Below, piece by piece: positions 12,934 to 24,870 of a stretch of 64,000 bases of DNA. The DNA is from Fulvia fulva (lineage: Eukaryota > Ascomycota > Dothideomycetes > Mycosphaerellales > Mycosphaerellaceae), in assembly GCF_020509005.1 (NCBI RefSeq), contig NC_063022.1:1-64000 (forward strand). Direction: 5' to 3'. The translations under genes and the position numbers were made by a program. Position 1 is the stretch's first letter. The number at the start of each line of letters is the position of its first letter. The notes below the pieces were generated by a model. It searched no databases. It saw only the letters and a list, made by a program, of their open reading frames with translations, and was not told the DNA's origin.

Positions 12934-13572
12934 TCAGTGTACTCTACACCTTTCCTGAGACCAGGTTGGGTCATGATCGACTCATAGACGTGGATTCAAA
13001 AGGCAAGGGTCCACGCTACTGTACGACCGCAAGTGACGTACGTCGTCCCAGTCAGTCTGTTCTCGTGGCCGTAGTTCTCTCTTGCTCGCGCTCAGATACC
13101 GCGAATTTACGCGACCTGTGCTTGCCGCGATTGAAGTACCTTTTGGTGGCACTTCTCGCATGAGAGCTCACGTCAATGCTGCCGGGTGTCCCCGTTCTTG
13201 TGGTGTAGGAAGGATGTAAGCTTCACGTTTACGTTCAGGTCACACTGACACGATTCCGAGAGAACGAACTGGCCAGGATCTGTCGCTCACGGCCACCCCA
13301 GTACTATATCACTTCGTACGAGCGACCTGGTTTTCACGATTGCCGACTTCCTGAAGGCTGTGGACGAACAAGGAGGTCGCTTATACGGGGGCTCAACTGT
13401 GTGTCTGTCGCTGCGATAGCGACGTTGAGCCACGGTGACTGCATGTCGGGCCGAGAATGTTGAGACAAGATGTACTGAGTTGCCAGAAGAGTTGGATGCA
13501 GGTCGAGATTGCTGTTAGCTTGCTATTCTGACATCGCAACATTCTCTAACTTACACCGTACGATCATCCACA

Positions 13573-14124
13573 TTGTTGACTGAGATGAATGATGTCATAG
13601 TCGCAATGACGTCTTCACCACCGGCCCATGTCGTCTATCGAGACGCCGACCAAGCAAAGATGGCCGCGGCATTGGTGGACGGAAGCTACAACGGTATTCT
13701 GAATGATGAAATTGATGACGCTGAGCAATCTCACGCACAGAAGTTCATCAAGAAGCGCTACATCGACAGATCGTCCCTGGAAAGTGCATCCAACTATAGT
13801 CTTGTTGAGAAAGCTCCCGACATCTCTTCAAGCAGAGCTTGAGAGCACATTTGTGGCACTTGCAGATGGGACGGATTCGAAGGGCTTCTTCAAGCTACTT
13901 CTGCCTGTGACTGACAAAGATCACCCTGATCCTGGAGTGTACAAGATTGGGGTCGCCGATAATGCCGGACAAAGAGCGCGCTCTCGTCGGCTGCAGCGCT
14001 GGCAGATGAAGGTTATGACGATATCCTGAGCGCCATGCATGAGCGCCGGGCCAAGGAATCAGTTGGCAGAGCTGGGAGGAGAAACTACGTAGATCAAGCC
14101 ATCGGTAGAAGCTGCAAGACATGA
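13573..14124 (+). pseudogene. Frameshifted coding relic, unknown family
   Basis: Three consecutive protein-like segments lie in frames 1, 2 and 1. The first (13573 to about 13820) contains YRDADQAKMAAALVDGSYNG. The second (about 13840-13970) contains FVALADGTDSKGFF and DPGVYKIGVADNAGQ. The third (about 13975-14124) contains ADEGYDDILSAMHERRAKE. The frames abut with no GT-AG intron that I can defend, so two compensating indels in a dead gene are likely. No family was recognised. With 12598-12933 it may belong to one larger decayed locus. Confidence 0.35.
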
Positions 14125-14299
14125 TCTCGTGGCGCTCTAAGAACATCGTGAGATCATCAAGCACGATCATCACAGGGGAGAGGTAGGCGGTCAAGCTATG
14201 ACAGAACTCGCACGCGGTCTTGACATTGATGTGTTCAGATCATGAGCTGCGGACCATTCCTAGGTCGATCCAACGACAGACAGACACAGCTGCGTAGCC

Positions 14300-14856
14300 T
14301 CATTCTGTCCCGGTAAACCCCCTGACGCTCCAGCGAAGCTCGACTTTTTCGGTCGTTGGCTCATGGCCTTCGGTCTTGATGCTCGCCAGGCACCTGAGGA
14401 GCAAATCATGAATATCCTTGCCGTTTCCAGACATGTCCATCGGGACAGCGGTGCCTGTAAGAGTGCCCCCAGACCTCCACTTGAAAATCGCGATTGATAC
14501 TTTTGGGGCTCTGGAAAGTTCTGCCATGCGGATGGAGGCAGTCTCGTATACTGCTCTTGCGCCTGGCACTGTGTCGTGTACATTGGTCTTCATCTCAACC
14601 ATCTCTCTCGTCTCGCTCTCGTCCAACCACGCATTGTTCTTCGAACCGCAGATCTCTCTCGCTTCTTTACGATACCTAAGCTGATGCCGTCGGCTTCGTT
14701 CGACATTTCCAGCCAGAGTTTCGCTAGCGACTGTTGAGACTCGTTGAGCAGGGGACTGGGATGTGCTGATTGTGTGGTAGTATTCATCCTTGATGATTGG
14801 CATTTGCTCGCCTTCGAGTAGATCGTCTTCTGCATGAGCTCGACCAGGCTCAGCAA
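14300..14856 (-). pseudogene. Minus-strand relic in two frames
   Basis: A frame entering at 14856 carries LNESQQSLAKLWLEMSNEAD and is coherent to about 14660. A second frame continues to 14300 with FKWRSGGTLTGTAVPMD and GKDIHDLLLRCLASIK. The junction near 14655-14670 lacks a clear GT-AG pair, so a frameshift is more likely than an intron. The product is unknown, as is whether anything is expressed. Confidence 0.3.
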
Positions 14857-14966
14857 TGTGAGCGTATCGGTGGGTTCAGTCGGACATGGCGTGTTCAGTT
14901 CTCCTTGATGACATGATCTGTCACAGCATGTCTATGACAAAGCACAGCCACGTCGAGAAGCTGACA

Positions 14967-15020
14967 GGCTGTCTGCCAGTATGGCCCAACTCAGCCTGTC
15001 AGCCAGTATGGCCCAACTCC
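14967..15020. repeat. 27-bp direct tandem duplication
   Basis: Two adjacent 27-base units (14967-14993 and 14994-15020) share CCAGTATGGCCCAACTC and differ at only a few bases. On the minus strand they read as a repeated SWAILAD peptide. This looks like a local duplication with no evident function. Confidence 0.8.
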
Positions 15021-15846
15021 GATTCGCTTCTACGTTTACCTTCGCCTTCGTTTCATCCATCTCTCGCCCAACTTCTATCCGGGAGCTGAAAGTCGGCGTC
15101 CACGTATGTCGCAACTGCTACGTTTGCCCCCATCTTCGTCCTCTCTAACCCTCATCTGCTTTCATCCAGACACACATTATGCCTCGATCTTCGTATCATC
15201 TTTTCTCACCGCTCTGCTCTTCTCAAAGCCGACGATCTCGGTTTGGTCTTGCATGTCCGTGCGGATCCTTGCCAATGGCTGTGTGACTTGTCACGCGGTG
15301 GTCATCGGGCTCTACCATCAACCCGACCATCTTCCACTTGAGCTCCTGCCACGTGCTCTTTGATCTTCACGTCTAGTCTATACGTCCCCTTCCAATCTCG
15401 AGCTGTTAAGATCTTCCCTGTCAATCTTCGTGCCGTTCTCTACGCTCACCTCATGCACTGCTTTGCTGATACTCTCGACTTTCGCCCCTGTTCAGATAGG
15501 TCTTTGTCAGTGGCTGCTGGATCTTGTTACGACGATGCCAGGCGCTGCGACTGTCTGAGTCTACGATCAATCTCATCATTGAGGTGCCCCAGAACGCGCT
15601 GGACATCTTTGGCATCTCTTGGTACTCTACGAAACCCGTCGGTCATACTCTCTTGCTCGCTTTGCTTCACTCAAAGATCATGCGAGATTCCGCTGTACTC
15701 TAATAGATGAGAATCGTGCTTCGCGCTTCCCGAGGACAAGCGGCAAGCTCTTCGTTGGGTGACGGCTGCTGGATCAATCCGGTCATCTCCCGGTTGGAAG
15801 CTTGGTGGTGGATGGTCCTGATTCTTGACAGTCCATCGATAGACAA

Positions 15847-15857
15847 CCCCCCCCCCC
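15847..15857. repeat. C11 homopolymer
   Basis: Eleven C in a row sit in gene-free subtelomere. The length is error-prone in most assemblies. Confidence 0.9.
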
Positions 15858-16772
15858 TCCGTCGAGCAGCTTTCATCCATGAGTGAGAGCGACAGCTTCT
15901 GTACCCACTTTTGACGGAAGTCGACCATCAAGGCGGGTAGTCACCTCGCTCTTGGAGCGATAGTCTTTAGGAGGGGCGGAAAACTCCTCGAGCGCCTTCG
16001 ACCTACCAAGTACTGTTAGAGACCGCGAGCCGCGACCGTAAATTGCGAAGGGCAGTGATGTACAAAGTCCCGCTAGGCGATTGATAGCGAGCAGTACTAT
16101 TAGAAAGATGGATGCTCCGACCAGTGGTGCTCACTGCTTTCAAATCATTCTTGACTTTGCATTGTGTTTCCCGGGGCTGGTAAGCAGTTGGTGAATGTCT
16201 CCAGGCGTTTGCGCGGGAGGTTTGTGTGAGAAGATACTTGGATCATTGGCCATGGTGATCCTTCGTAGATGTATTCTGCTGTACAATAGGCCGTCATTGC
16301 GCACGAGAAGTCATCGGTCGCCAGGAAGCTCCCGTCAGAGTCTCTGAAAACGAGGGCCTCATCACATCACACTTGGCACCCATCTCCGTAACGTTGCCGA
16401 CCAGACTCCTTTCTCCAGCATGTTCAGCTGACCTACGTACATAGAACTCAGTGCCCGTATGACTTGGACTGGGATCTCTTACGGTGCACCTCAAATCGTC
16501 ATATAGCTAGTTCTCGAGGCGCGGCGGAAAGTTGCATGCGATGCAATGCAATGCGATGAGACTCGTCCTTCACGAAAATCTCCCCTCATACCATCCACGC
16601 ACGCCCACCGCCAACTTCTCAGCGTCGGAATCCGTAAAGTCGAATACTACATCCATCATCTCTCTCATACTCGCCAATTTCAGGACAAAGATGCGCCCAA
16701 GCGGCAACTGCAAGCCTCGAATGCAGCGCCGGTTCTCAGCACCAATGGCTTGAAGCCAGGACGATGTATCGT

Positions 16773-16786
16773 GGGGGGGGGGGGGG
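16773..16786. repeat. G14 homopolymer
   Basis: Fourteen G in a row lie in gene-free sequence and break a plus-strand open frame. Confidence 0.9.
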
Positions 16787-17789
16787 AAGTTCCCAATACC
16801 GCCTTCAAGGTGGACGGTGAGCTTTGTGTTGTAGTAGCTCGAATCTGAGTGCTTGGCAGGTGTTAGTAATAGCTGGTTACGATTTCTCGTGGATCAGGTA
16901 GAATTACCCCCCTAGTATGAAAGCCAGACTCTCATCGACGACAAGCTTGCCGATCTCGACCCATAGCCCATCGGGCTGGGGCGAGGAGACGGAAATCCCG
17001 TCAAGTTAGTCCGAACTGTCGGGGAATTTGAATCAACTCTAAGCACCTCTCACCTGCTGCACGCCTTGTCGTGGGATCTGGAAGTGGTGCCATGTCGCTA
17101 GAGAGTAGTTGCAGCTGGAGTGGAAGGGGCACACTTACTTACATTCGCGCAAGTGAAGTACTGTATTCACATGCCTTCACGCGAGTCTGACAAGGGTCGC
17201 ACGCTCCATCACGCGAATTCGATTGGCAAACACCTCATATCCCGAGTCGACATGCTTCTCCACGCATCTCCAACCCGCAACATCCACGCCGACAGTACGC
17301 GCAACTCTCCTGCACGTACGTTGCCGCTACATCTTCCGCGTCTGCGCGGTTCCAAATAATGGTCACGGTCCGGAGTGGTCGTCGGTTCTCGCTGCCGATA
17401 GCTCGAAGCCAGCGCCGGGTGAGCTCATCGGGCAAGTCGAGGAGGCGGAAGGTCTGGTGAGAGAGTTAGCGTGGTTCAGTGCGCAGGTCTTTCAGGATGT
17501 AAGATGCTTACGGTCGGCTTGAGCGTGTTGGTGTTAGCCATATTGGGTGTAGTATTGCCGGTGGGCTTGGGGTTTCGAGATGCTTGGAGGTGATGGTGTT
17601 TTGTGGTTGTTGCGTCGATGTTGAGCAAAAGTTGTACGAGAAAAGCAGAAAGCATGTAGTCTCTTGAATTTGCATGTGAAGTCGTTGCGAAGTGACGAGA
17701 ATCGACGCACGTGGCAGCCTTGGGTGATTCGAATGCGGCAGGTACATCTGCAGCTCTGCACACTCAACACCTCCTCCTCACCACCTCCC

Positions 17790-19688
17790 TCAATCATCCG
17801 GATACTCATCCCTAACATTACTCACAAACACCTTCCGCTCCCCATCCCAGCGCTTGAAATACTTGCCCGCCATCTTCATCAAACTCTGCGACGGCTCCTC
17901 CTCCACCACCTCAATATTCTCCGCCGCGACATATCTCACCGACTCGTCCTCGGCACTACTCAAACGGTCAGCTACAACACGGTAAAAGACCTTTGGGGCA
18001 TGATACACCACATTGTAGAAAGGCTGATTCCTCCCATTGGGCAGAGAGTCCACACGCATTTGCTGGATCCATTGAGCGTCTGCTTCGCACTTCAGGTCCC
18101 AGCCGATGATGAAACCTTCGTAGTCGTAGCGTTTGTGTCGGAAGTGGTGGCCGATTTTGTACTTTACTGCTGAGGTGAGGTTGCTGCGGGGTGAGGGGGC
18201 TTTGGCGTTGCGGTCGTCGATGCGGTTCCGCTCGATGAGCTCTAGCATGACGTCGTGCTCGCGCTCGCCGCGGAAGATGGGGACAATTTCTTTCTCGATC
18301 AGGCCCATGTCTTCTGGGAAGTGGGCTTGGAACTGTTGGATGAGGTAGGGTAGGCATTGTCGGCGGCGGTGGAGGGAGGAAGCTGAGTTGCTGTCGCCCA
18401 GCACCAGCATTGACCATACCATCGCGTACCACGAAGCTTCTACATCAGGATATGACCCACGTCTTGTTGGGCCACGATGACGTTCGCGTGCTTGATGGAC
18501 GCTGTTCATGATGTTGCGCGAGGTGCGTAGCGCGACCTCCATGGTTGAAGTTGGCCCAAGATGCTGGGCATGTTGGTGTTCTGGGGCGCCCATCTGTAGG
18601 AGCCTGAGCGCCAGATGTTCATGGGGTATCTCGTCGCTGCTTCGCCAAGGATCGAGATGCATAAGCTCGGGTGCAGCGCCTTGGATTGCGGTCTTGTACT
18701 TGCCATCCAGAGTCCTGTCGGGTGGTGCTTCGATGACTGCGTGGACATGCTGGGGATAGTTTGAAGGCTTCGCGTTGATGCCTAATCTCCTCGCAACAGC
18801 GCAGTAGATGGCAACACTCTGCAGCGGCAACGAGGTGTGCGGTTCGTTGAACAGAGCAATCGATATGAAGTTGTTCCGCAGGGCATGGTAGTCGTCTTCG
18901 CTGGGATTACCGACCAGTCCTTCACTTCGAAGATACTTTGACACTTGTACCGCTTTCCGCCGTATGGTCAACTCTTCCCAGTCCTCGTCTCGTGCTTTGA
19001 TACCCTCTGCTAGACGATCGAACTCCCGATCGATGTCTCGCAGGTCTCCATTCTTCCCATTCAGCACGAACAAGTCATATGCACCAAGCACCTCCTCCAA
19101 CCTCACCATCTGTCGATTGGCCACGCGCCTCCACTTGTCTATCGCTTCTGCTCTGTGAAGCTGCCCCAGCACGCGATCAGCATGGTACCTCCTCGCCAGC
19201 ACATCCTCGGCGTCGTCAGGTGTTGTGTCACGTATGCTCATGATGAGATCCTTCACGTCATATCCATGGTCAGCGATCGTTTCCATCCTGGCGTACCGCT
19301 TCTGCTGCGTGAGCAGCATTTCATTGAACAGTTCCTGAACATCCCGATCCATCTTCCGCCGCTCGTGGAAGAGGTGATGCCACTTGGTGTGTGTGGGTGG
19401 GGAATCTAGTCTGCCCTGAAGAGCGTGTCGCGGATTCCAGTGACGCCATGTCTGCACGCAATGTCGCCGCCAGACAAGTGGCCCACGTGTGATTTTGTTC
19501 GATCGCTTCGAGGTGGCGCCCAAGGCGATTGTGTCTGGTGGTGGGAGGTAGGAGACGATGATTTCGAGGAGCTCGTCGGGGAGCCAGTAGATGGGCGGAA
19601 TGGCGGGTCCTGTGGTCTCTCCCATGATGGTTGGTGGTGTCAATCTGGATGTAGGGGCGAGGACGGACATGCATGTTGTATGCGACAC
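17790..19688 (-). CDS. FBXO21-like F-box protein with Transglut_core2 and YccV-like domains
   Basis: The single-exon reading frame has 632 codons. Near residues 32-75 an F-box is visible (WLPDELLEIIVSYLPPPDTI). Residues about 160-350 resemble the SirB1/Transglut_core2 region (SLPLQSVAIYCAVARRLGIN, then a conserved YPQHVHAVIE). Near residues 515-610 lies a YccV-like domain (YKIGHHFRHKRYDYEGFIIGWD and FYNVVYHA). This order is that of FBXO21, a substrate receptor of SCF ubiquitin ligases, so cytosolic or nuclear protein turnover is the likely role. The F-box follows closely after an internal ATG at 19625 (residue 22), which may be the true start. It is the first intact gene inward from the telomere and is transcribed towards it. 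Confidence 0.85.
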   Translation of the reverse strand: MSHTTCMSVLAPTSRLTPPTIMGETTGPAIPPIYWLPDELLEIIVSYLPPPDTIALGATSKRSNKITRGPLVWRRHCVQTWRHWNPRHALQGRLDSPPTHTKWHHLFHERRKMDRDVQELFNEMLLTQQKRYARMETIADHGYDVKDLIMSIRDTTPDDAEDVLARRYHADRVLGQLHRAEAIDKWRRVANRQMVRLEEVLGAYDLFVLNGKNGDLRDIDREFDRLAEGIKARDEDWEELTIRRKAVQVSKYLRSEGLVGNPSEDDYHALRNNFISIALFNEPHTSLPLQSVAIYCAVARRLGINAKPSNYPQHVHAVIEAPPDRTLDGKYKTAIQGAAPELMHLDPWRSSDEIPHEHLALRLLQMGAPEHQHAQHLGPTSTMEVALRTSRNIMNSVHQARERHRGPTRRGSYPDVEASWYAMVWSMLVLGDSNSASSLHRRRQCLPYLIQQFQAHFPEDMGLIEKEIVPIFRGEREHDVMLELIERNRIDDRNAKAPSPRSNLTSAVKYKIGHHFRHKRYDYEGFIIGWDLKCEADAQWIQQMRVDSLPNGRNQPFYNVVYHAPKVFYRVVADRLSSAEDESVRYVAAENIEVVEEEPSQSLMKMAGKYFKRWDGERKVFVSNVRDEYPDD

Positions 19689-19995
19689 AACACACCACCT
19701 TGGTCGTCACTGGCAATCGCGGGGAGATGAAAGCCAGCCGCACACGATGAGGCTGAACATGTGCGTGCTCTTTGACCGTCGGATCCTCGGAATCCTTCGT
19801 CCGCGAACAGACTTGTTGTGCAGCACATCACATTCCCCGTGTGCTACCGATCACACGTCATACCGTCTCGCACACCCATCTCTCCCCTCTTATACAAGTA
19901 GAACATCTTCCCGCCTTCTGACCACCCCCCTGGGCCCCTCTCGTGTCTCGGCCTCCAGGAACAAGCAGCTCCGCCACCGGGATACCGCCGTCACA

Positions 19996-22046
19996 ATGAG
20001 CTCGGCGCGACAGCAGGAGGGAGGAAAGCTCTCGCGTGTCGAGTCTTACCAAGTGGGTGCGCCTTGAGTCGCGCTTGCATGCGCTTGTTCTTGTTGTCCG
20101 ACTTGCTAACATGCCTTTGCAGTGGCCTTCCGGACATGCCGGACATCTCAGTGAAGGTCACCAAGATCAACTCGCCAAGTTCAAGCAGCTGTGTGAGCAG
20201 AAGGGCTACTATCACCCGGGACATTCGTCAAAGAATGTCCCGCCCTCCCACGACGACGAGACCCTACTGCGATATCTACGAGCGAGGAAATTCATTCCCA
20301 AGGATGCATTCGGGCAGTTCAAGGACACCGAGGATTGGCGGCAAGAGAACCAGCTTGATACCCTGTACGACACTATGGATGTCCATGAGTATGAGCAGAC
20401 GAGGCGACTATACCCACAATGGACCGGCAGGCGGGACAAGCGCGGCATACCCTTCTATGTCTTCGAGGTGGCCAACCTGGACGCGAAAGTCGTGAATGCA
20501 TACGCAAACGACTCCGATCGGAAGAAGAAAGGCGGGCAGAATGCCTCAGACTCGACCGTGGACGTCAAGTCGAAAGTGCCCAGGAAGATGCTGCGACTGT
20601 TTGCCTTGTACGAGAATCTTTGTCGATTCGTGCTGCCACTTTGCTCTGCCGTACCGGATCGACCCAACTCGGAAACGCCCGTCAGCCAAAGTAGCAATGT
20701 TGTGGACTTGAATAGAGTTGGTCTGGCACAGTTCTGGAAACTGAGGGCACATTTACAAGATTCGTCGGCATTGGCTACAGCACATTATCCGGAAATATTA
20801 GATCGCATCTTCGTGGTTGGAGCTCCCGGGTTCTTCTCTACAATCTGGGACTGGGCAAAGAACTGGTTTGATCCTATCACAGTGGTGAGTAAAGCACGCT
20901 CAATCGATCCATCACTCCAGCTAAGACATTCTTTCACAGGCCAAGATCTCAATCCTCAGCAAATCAAACACACTATCCACCCTCGAAAAGTTCGTCGACA
21001 GAGCCAACATCCCAAAGAAGTATGGCGGTGATCTCGACTGGTCTTTCGGAGATTTGCCAAACCTCGACGACCCAGCACTAGAAGCGGCGTTGAAATGGAA
21101 GCAGGACGTAAAGAACGAGAAGGGCCACAAGACATTCCCGGCAGGCCCAATGAAGTGGGAGTACACGGACGAGGGAGACCTCGTGGCCGTGGCCATTGGA
21201 TCAGAGAATGGTGCTCCGCGGAAACAAGAACTCGCCCAGCTGCATCCCTCAGCTGGCGTGGCCAGGCTGGCATTGTCTCCCGGAAGGAATCCACACAGTG
21301 ACCTGTTCAAAGCAGCATCCGGACAAAAGCCTTTAACTGCCGTGCAATCGCAAGGCCAACACCCCGAAGCCAAAGCCGACCAAGCAGTACCCGCAGCAGC
21401 AGTCAGTATACCCGCAGCGAAAGCAGCAACAGTAAAACACACCACCAACGGCTCGATCGACAAGATGACGTCCAATCGTCCCACAGACGCGGACCTGAAC
21501 ATTGGCAAGAGCCCTGATTCGGCCGTCGAGCCATCCTCAATAGCGGGCACATACACAGTACCCTATCGAGACCACGAAAACCAAGTTTCGCACCCTCCAG
21601 TCGACGCACGACAAGGCACGAGCAGCACCCGCTTCGAACAACAGAGCGGCACCCACGCTGAGGGTCAACTCGCACATTCGACACCTCACAAACGCGAAGA
21701 CGGCCTACAGGGTGAGCACGCCGTCATGGAGCCACGGACTGTCGGTCAAGCACCTAAGGAGACACCCCTTGTGCGGGAAGAGGAGCCACAGCCTACGATC
21801 GTTGAGCAAGCACAGGAGTATGCGGGGCAGGCTGTTGAAGCGGCAAAGCAGGTTCCTGCTACAGTCCTGAGTGCGGTGGGCATGGGTGAGAAAGCAGAGG
21901 AAGTCAAGCCCGCAGAGCCGGAGAAGAAGGACGACGAGAGAGTCGATGCATTGACGCAGGAACAGTTGGAGGAGTTTATGAGGGAGCAGAGTAAAAGTTC
22001 GATTGCTGAACGGGCGGTGAAGCAGAATGCTGCCGCTGCTGCTTGA
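19996..22046 (+). CDS. Sec14/CRAL-TRIO phosphatidylinositol-transfer family protein
   Basis: Three exons are read by eye: 19996-20052, 20123-20884 and 20940-22046. The introns are 20053-20122 (branch-like GCTAAC, ends TTTGCAG) and 20885-20939 (GTGAGT to CACAG). Frames join cleanly to give about 641 residues. After a short N-terminus come the CRAL-TRIO N-domain (DDETLLRYLRARKFIPKDAF) and the lipid-binding fold (YPQWTGRRDKRGIPFYVFEV, then VVGAPGFFSTIWDWAKNWFD and KYGGDLDWSFGD). The last ~290 residues are a low-complexity, Ala/Glu/Lys-rich tail with no recognised domain. Family knowledge predicts phospholipid exchange or sensing at Golgi, endosome or plasma membrane. The gene is divergent from the FBXO21-like gene, with ~310 bp between them. 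Confidence 0.88.
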
Positions 22047-23439
22047 GTTGATCATTGCATGATTGGGATGTTGGATCTTTCGGAGCTTGGATCATGAATG
22101 ATACCTATGCTGGATTGGATGGCGAAGGAGTGCAAAGCATAGTCATGGTTGGTGGAGATGTACATAGCTGTGGACTTAGAGGTATGGGAAATGCTGGTAT
22201 TGTCATGTGGGGAGATTTCGTTGTTGAGCGCTTCGCATCACTTCACTATCGAAGTTTTTGTTTTCAGCAAGAGCTGAAAGACTGGCGCATGAACGGGTCA
22301 AGGATCGGATTGTCCTCTAGATCGCCGAGCGCGAGACAAAGATCGAGGATCTGACCAAGGATCTTGTCGCTTACCTTGACAAGCTGGTCGACCGGAGGGA
22401 GTAACAGGACCACGAGAAAGACGAGCACTGCGTTCCAGCGCTTCGGGCACAGCTGGACCTTCCGGCGGTCCTGTCCCTGCTGCATCGAGCCCAGCTGCCG
22501 GCACCGCAGCTGCGCAGCAACTGGCAGCGACACAGTCCTTCGTTCCCCCTGCGGAAGGATACCAGGCTGTGGTCCGAGGAAGCCAGACATCTCCCAAGAT
22601 CGTAGCACAGTCCGTTTCTGCCTTTGACATCCGCCTGCTTGTTGGTCTGCTCTAGCTTGGTGTTTAGAGCAGCTGCACCCATCGATACACCTAAGCCGAC
22701 TCGCTATACGTTGTTGATCTGCCACGTTAATGTCAATGGCCTACTACATGTCGCGGTGCTCCCGCAAACGTACCCGTGCAAGCTCAACTGCCGACTCGCG
22801 CTCGTCGTCCCATTTCTCAGATGCCGTAGTCCTGGTCGACCAGCGAAGTGCTCGCTAGACAGCGGTGTTCATGTTGTATGGTAGCTGTCAAGCCTTTCGT
22901 CAAAAGACGATTGCCCGTGTGTTAGGGGGAAGCCTTCTTACAAGAGAGATATTTGTCGTTCGAAAAGACGTTCGTTGGGTTGGGAGCCTCATCACAAACA
23001 AGTACACTAAGATGTGGCTCGCCGGATTGGTTAAGAGCCATGTCAGTGAATGAGACCAGTCATTTTCACAAGCTTAGTCCACCGCAGTACTTTAAACCTC
23101 CCCCTCCACTGGCCCTTCTTACCGAGTACACTAAGCAATACGTACATCGCCAATAACAACATTCTGTGACCAACCAACACTCTGACCAACATCACCGTCA
23201 CAATGACCATACCAACCAAATACCACATCTACCTCCACCATTCCGCCTCTCACGACAGCGCGGCTGAGCTCGAGCCGACGGAGGATGAGGCGCCAGCGGA
23301 GTGGGCTTGATAGACGACACATGGTGGTGCGCTAAGATGAGATGGGCCAGGCGCAGCGCGCACAGTCAAGTTTCGTTGGAGCTCCAGCGTTGGGTGTTTG
23401 TTTGCACTTCAGGGCGGGTAACTCGTCGTTGGAAGCTCT
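22047..23439. other. Intergenic stretch with a possible retroelement-like relic
   Basis: No intact gene is visible. On the plus strand, 22270-22620 reads as a charged, coiled-coil-like frame (IAERETKIEDLTKDLVAYL) broken by a TAG at 22318 and a TAA soon after, both in places where glutamine would fit. That is the pattern of a small mutated element or gene fragment. The rest up to the 3' end of the HET gene at 23440 looks non-coding. Confidence 0.35.
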
Positions 23440-24870
23440 TCACCACAGTTGCACGCTGACCCGATCCGTCACATCCTGGAACTGTCTCCCGACATGCACA
23501 ATCGGAATACAGCGCTTAAGGACACCTTGCTTCACGATCTTGGCGATCCCAGGGGCTCCGAAGGTCCAGCACAAGCTAGCTGCTGCAAAGTAGTGAACTT
23601 CTTCCGCAGGAGTGAGATCGAAGCTTGTCATTATGAAGCCGTGATTTGAAGTGGTACACTTAGCGCCTGGCTTTAGACCTAGCTTAGAAAGATCCGTGGG
23701 TAGCTGGGCATGGATCTCTTCGATTGAATGGGGTTTGGTGCCAGAGAAAGACTGGAGCCAATACTGCACTGCCTTGACAGCTTCGGACGAAGGCTCAGAT
23801 GAAGACTCTAGTGGAGCCATATCGTGCAGTTCAAGACCGAAGTCTGTCAATGTACCAGGTTGGCCAACGCCCCAGGAGTGCCAGCGGAGGATTGGTAATA
23901 AGCCGTGCTCTGGGTCTGGCAGTGGGCGCCACCTGCGATTCGCGCTGGATTCTCTCACATTCGATGTGTAGATGAAGGAGAAGTCGCCATTTCTCTCGCA
24001 TAGTCGGATCGCTTCTTCCGTGAGCGATGTGACACCTTCCTCATCAGATGTCTGCCACGATGCCTCGTTCGTGAGAACACCGAACAGTGCAAAGAGTCTG
24101 TTGCTAGGCCGCTCGGGGTCGCAGTGCCGACCAGCAATACCAGTCAGGCATGTCAGAGCCGACATGCCCAGATACTCCCCGACTTGCCAGTCCGCGAGAG
24201 TGCCTTCAAGAGCGCTGATGCCTGGATAGCGTTGAGCTAAGTCCCAGCCGCGAACATCTGCGTTCTCCTCGACATCTCTCAGCGCTTTCCCAGTGGTACT
24301 GAAGAGATCGTTACCGTCCATGCGCATTGGAGTCTCCAGGTCAAAAGTGGTGATCGTGATGGTGCTTGCATTGACAACCTCCTGGTATGTCCATACGCTT
24401 CGGATCCATGGCTCGCGATCGATGGTCGCTATATCGGTGTCTCTGGCTCTGCCTCGCGCGCTACGCCAGACTGCGAAGAAGGTCGAACGCTCAAGGAGCA
24501 CGATGCAGCATGTTGCTCTTGAGTATATCAGACCCATACTTTCGAGGGTGGCGATACGTTCTGGCCCTGAGCGAGGTACGCATACGGCGTCGATCCAGTA
24601 AGCCTGGATGTAGGAGTTTGTGTTGGCTCTGATGGCGGCTTCTAGCGCTCCACGGGTGCGAGAGGATATCTCGTCTGAGAAGCCAAACATGTTTGGACTT
24701 CGTTCGATGCCCCAAGTATAGGAGACTGTGTGGTAGCCGGCTAGTAGGTGGGATTTCGTGTCAAGTGGCTCGGATATCTTCCATGGTCGCTCATCCAGTA
24801 TCTCCACTTCTCCCGTTCTGTTCATGCATCTCGAAGGTCGGAATGGTGCACCTGGTATGTCGATGCGCAT
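23440..24870 (-). CDS. HET-domain (heterokaryon incompatibility) protein
   Basis: From the ATG at 24870 the frame encodes about 476 residues; the open frame continues upstream to 25065, but that part overlaps the neighbouring gene in another frame. HET signatures are clear: YHTVSYTWGIE, then AYWIDAVCVPRSG, then WIRSVWTYQEVV. A long variable C-terminal half follows. HET proteins act in the cytosol in non-self recognition after hyphal fusion and can trigger cell death. The protein lacks the ARRTT.EDxAYSLLGIF block seen in the second HET locus at 29.4 kb, so the two are not recent duplicates. Its 5' end abuts, and in the long frame overlaps, a truncated F-box-like gene. Confidence 0.8.
   Translation of the reverse strand: MRIDIPGAPFRPSRCMNRTGEVEILDERPWKISEPLDTKSHLLAGYHTVSYTWGIERSPNMFGFSDEISSRTRGALEAAIRANTNSYIQAYWIDAVCVPRSGPERIATLESMGLIYSRATCCIVLLERSTFFAVWRSARGRARDTDIATIDREPWIRSVWTYQEVVNASTITITTFDLETPMRMDGNDLFSTTGKALRDVEENADVRGWDLAQRYPGISALEGTLADWQVGEYLGMSALTCLTGIAGRHCDPERPSNRLFALFGVLTNEASWQTSDEEGVTSLTEEAIRLCERNGDFSFIYTSNVRESSANRRWRPLPDPEHGLLPILRWHSWGVGQPGTLTDFGLELHDMAPLESSSEPSSEAVKAVQYWLQSFSGTKPHSIEEIHAQLPTDLSKLGLKPGAKCTTSNHGFIMTSFDLTPAEEVHYFAAASLCWTFGAPGIAKIVKQGVLKRCIPIVHVGRQFQDVTDRVSVQLW

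Larger units (their letters stand above)
10683..17789. other. Inner subtelomere: relics only
   Basis: No intact gene was recognised in this 7.1 kb. Itemised separately are open-frame relics at 10872-11195, 12598-12933, 13573-14124 and 14300-14856, a 27-bp direct repeat at 14967-15020 and two homopolymer tracts. From 15.0 to 17.8 kb I see only short shadow frames. The first intact gene begins at 19.6 kb and runs leftwards to 17.79 kb. Confidence 0.5.
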
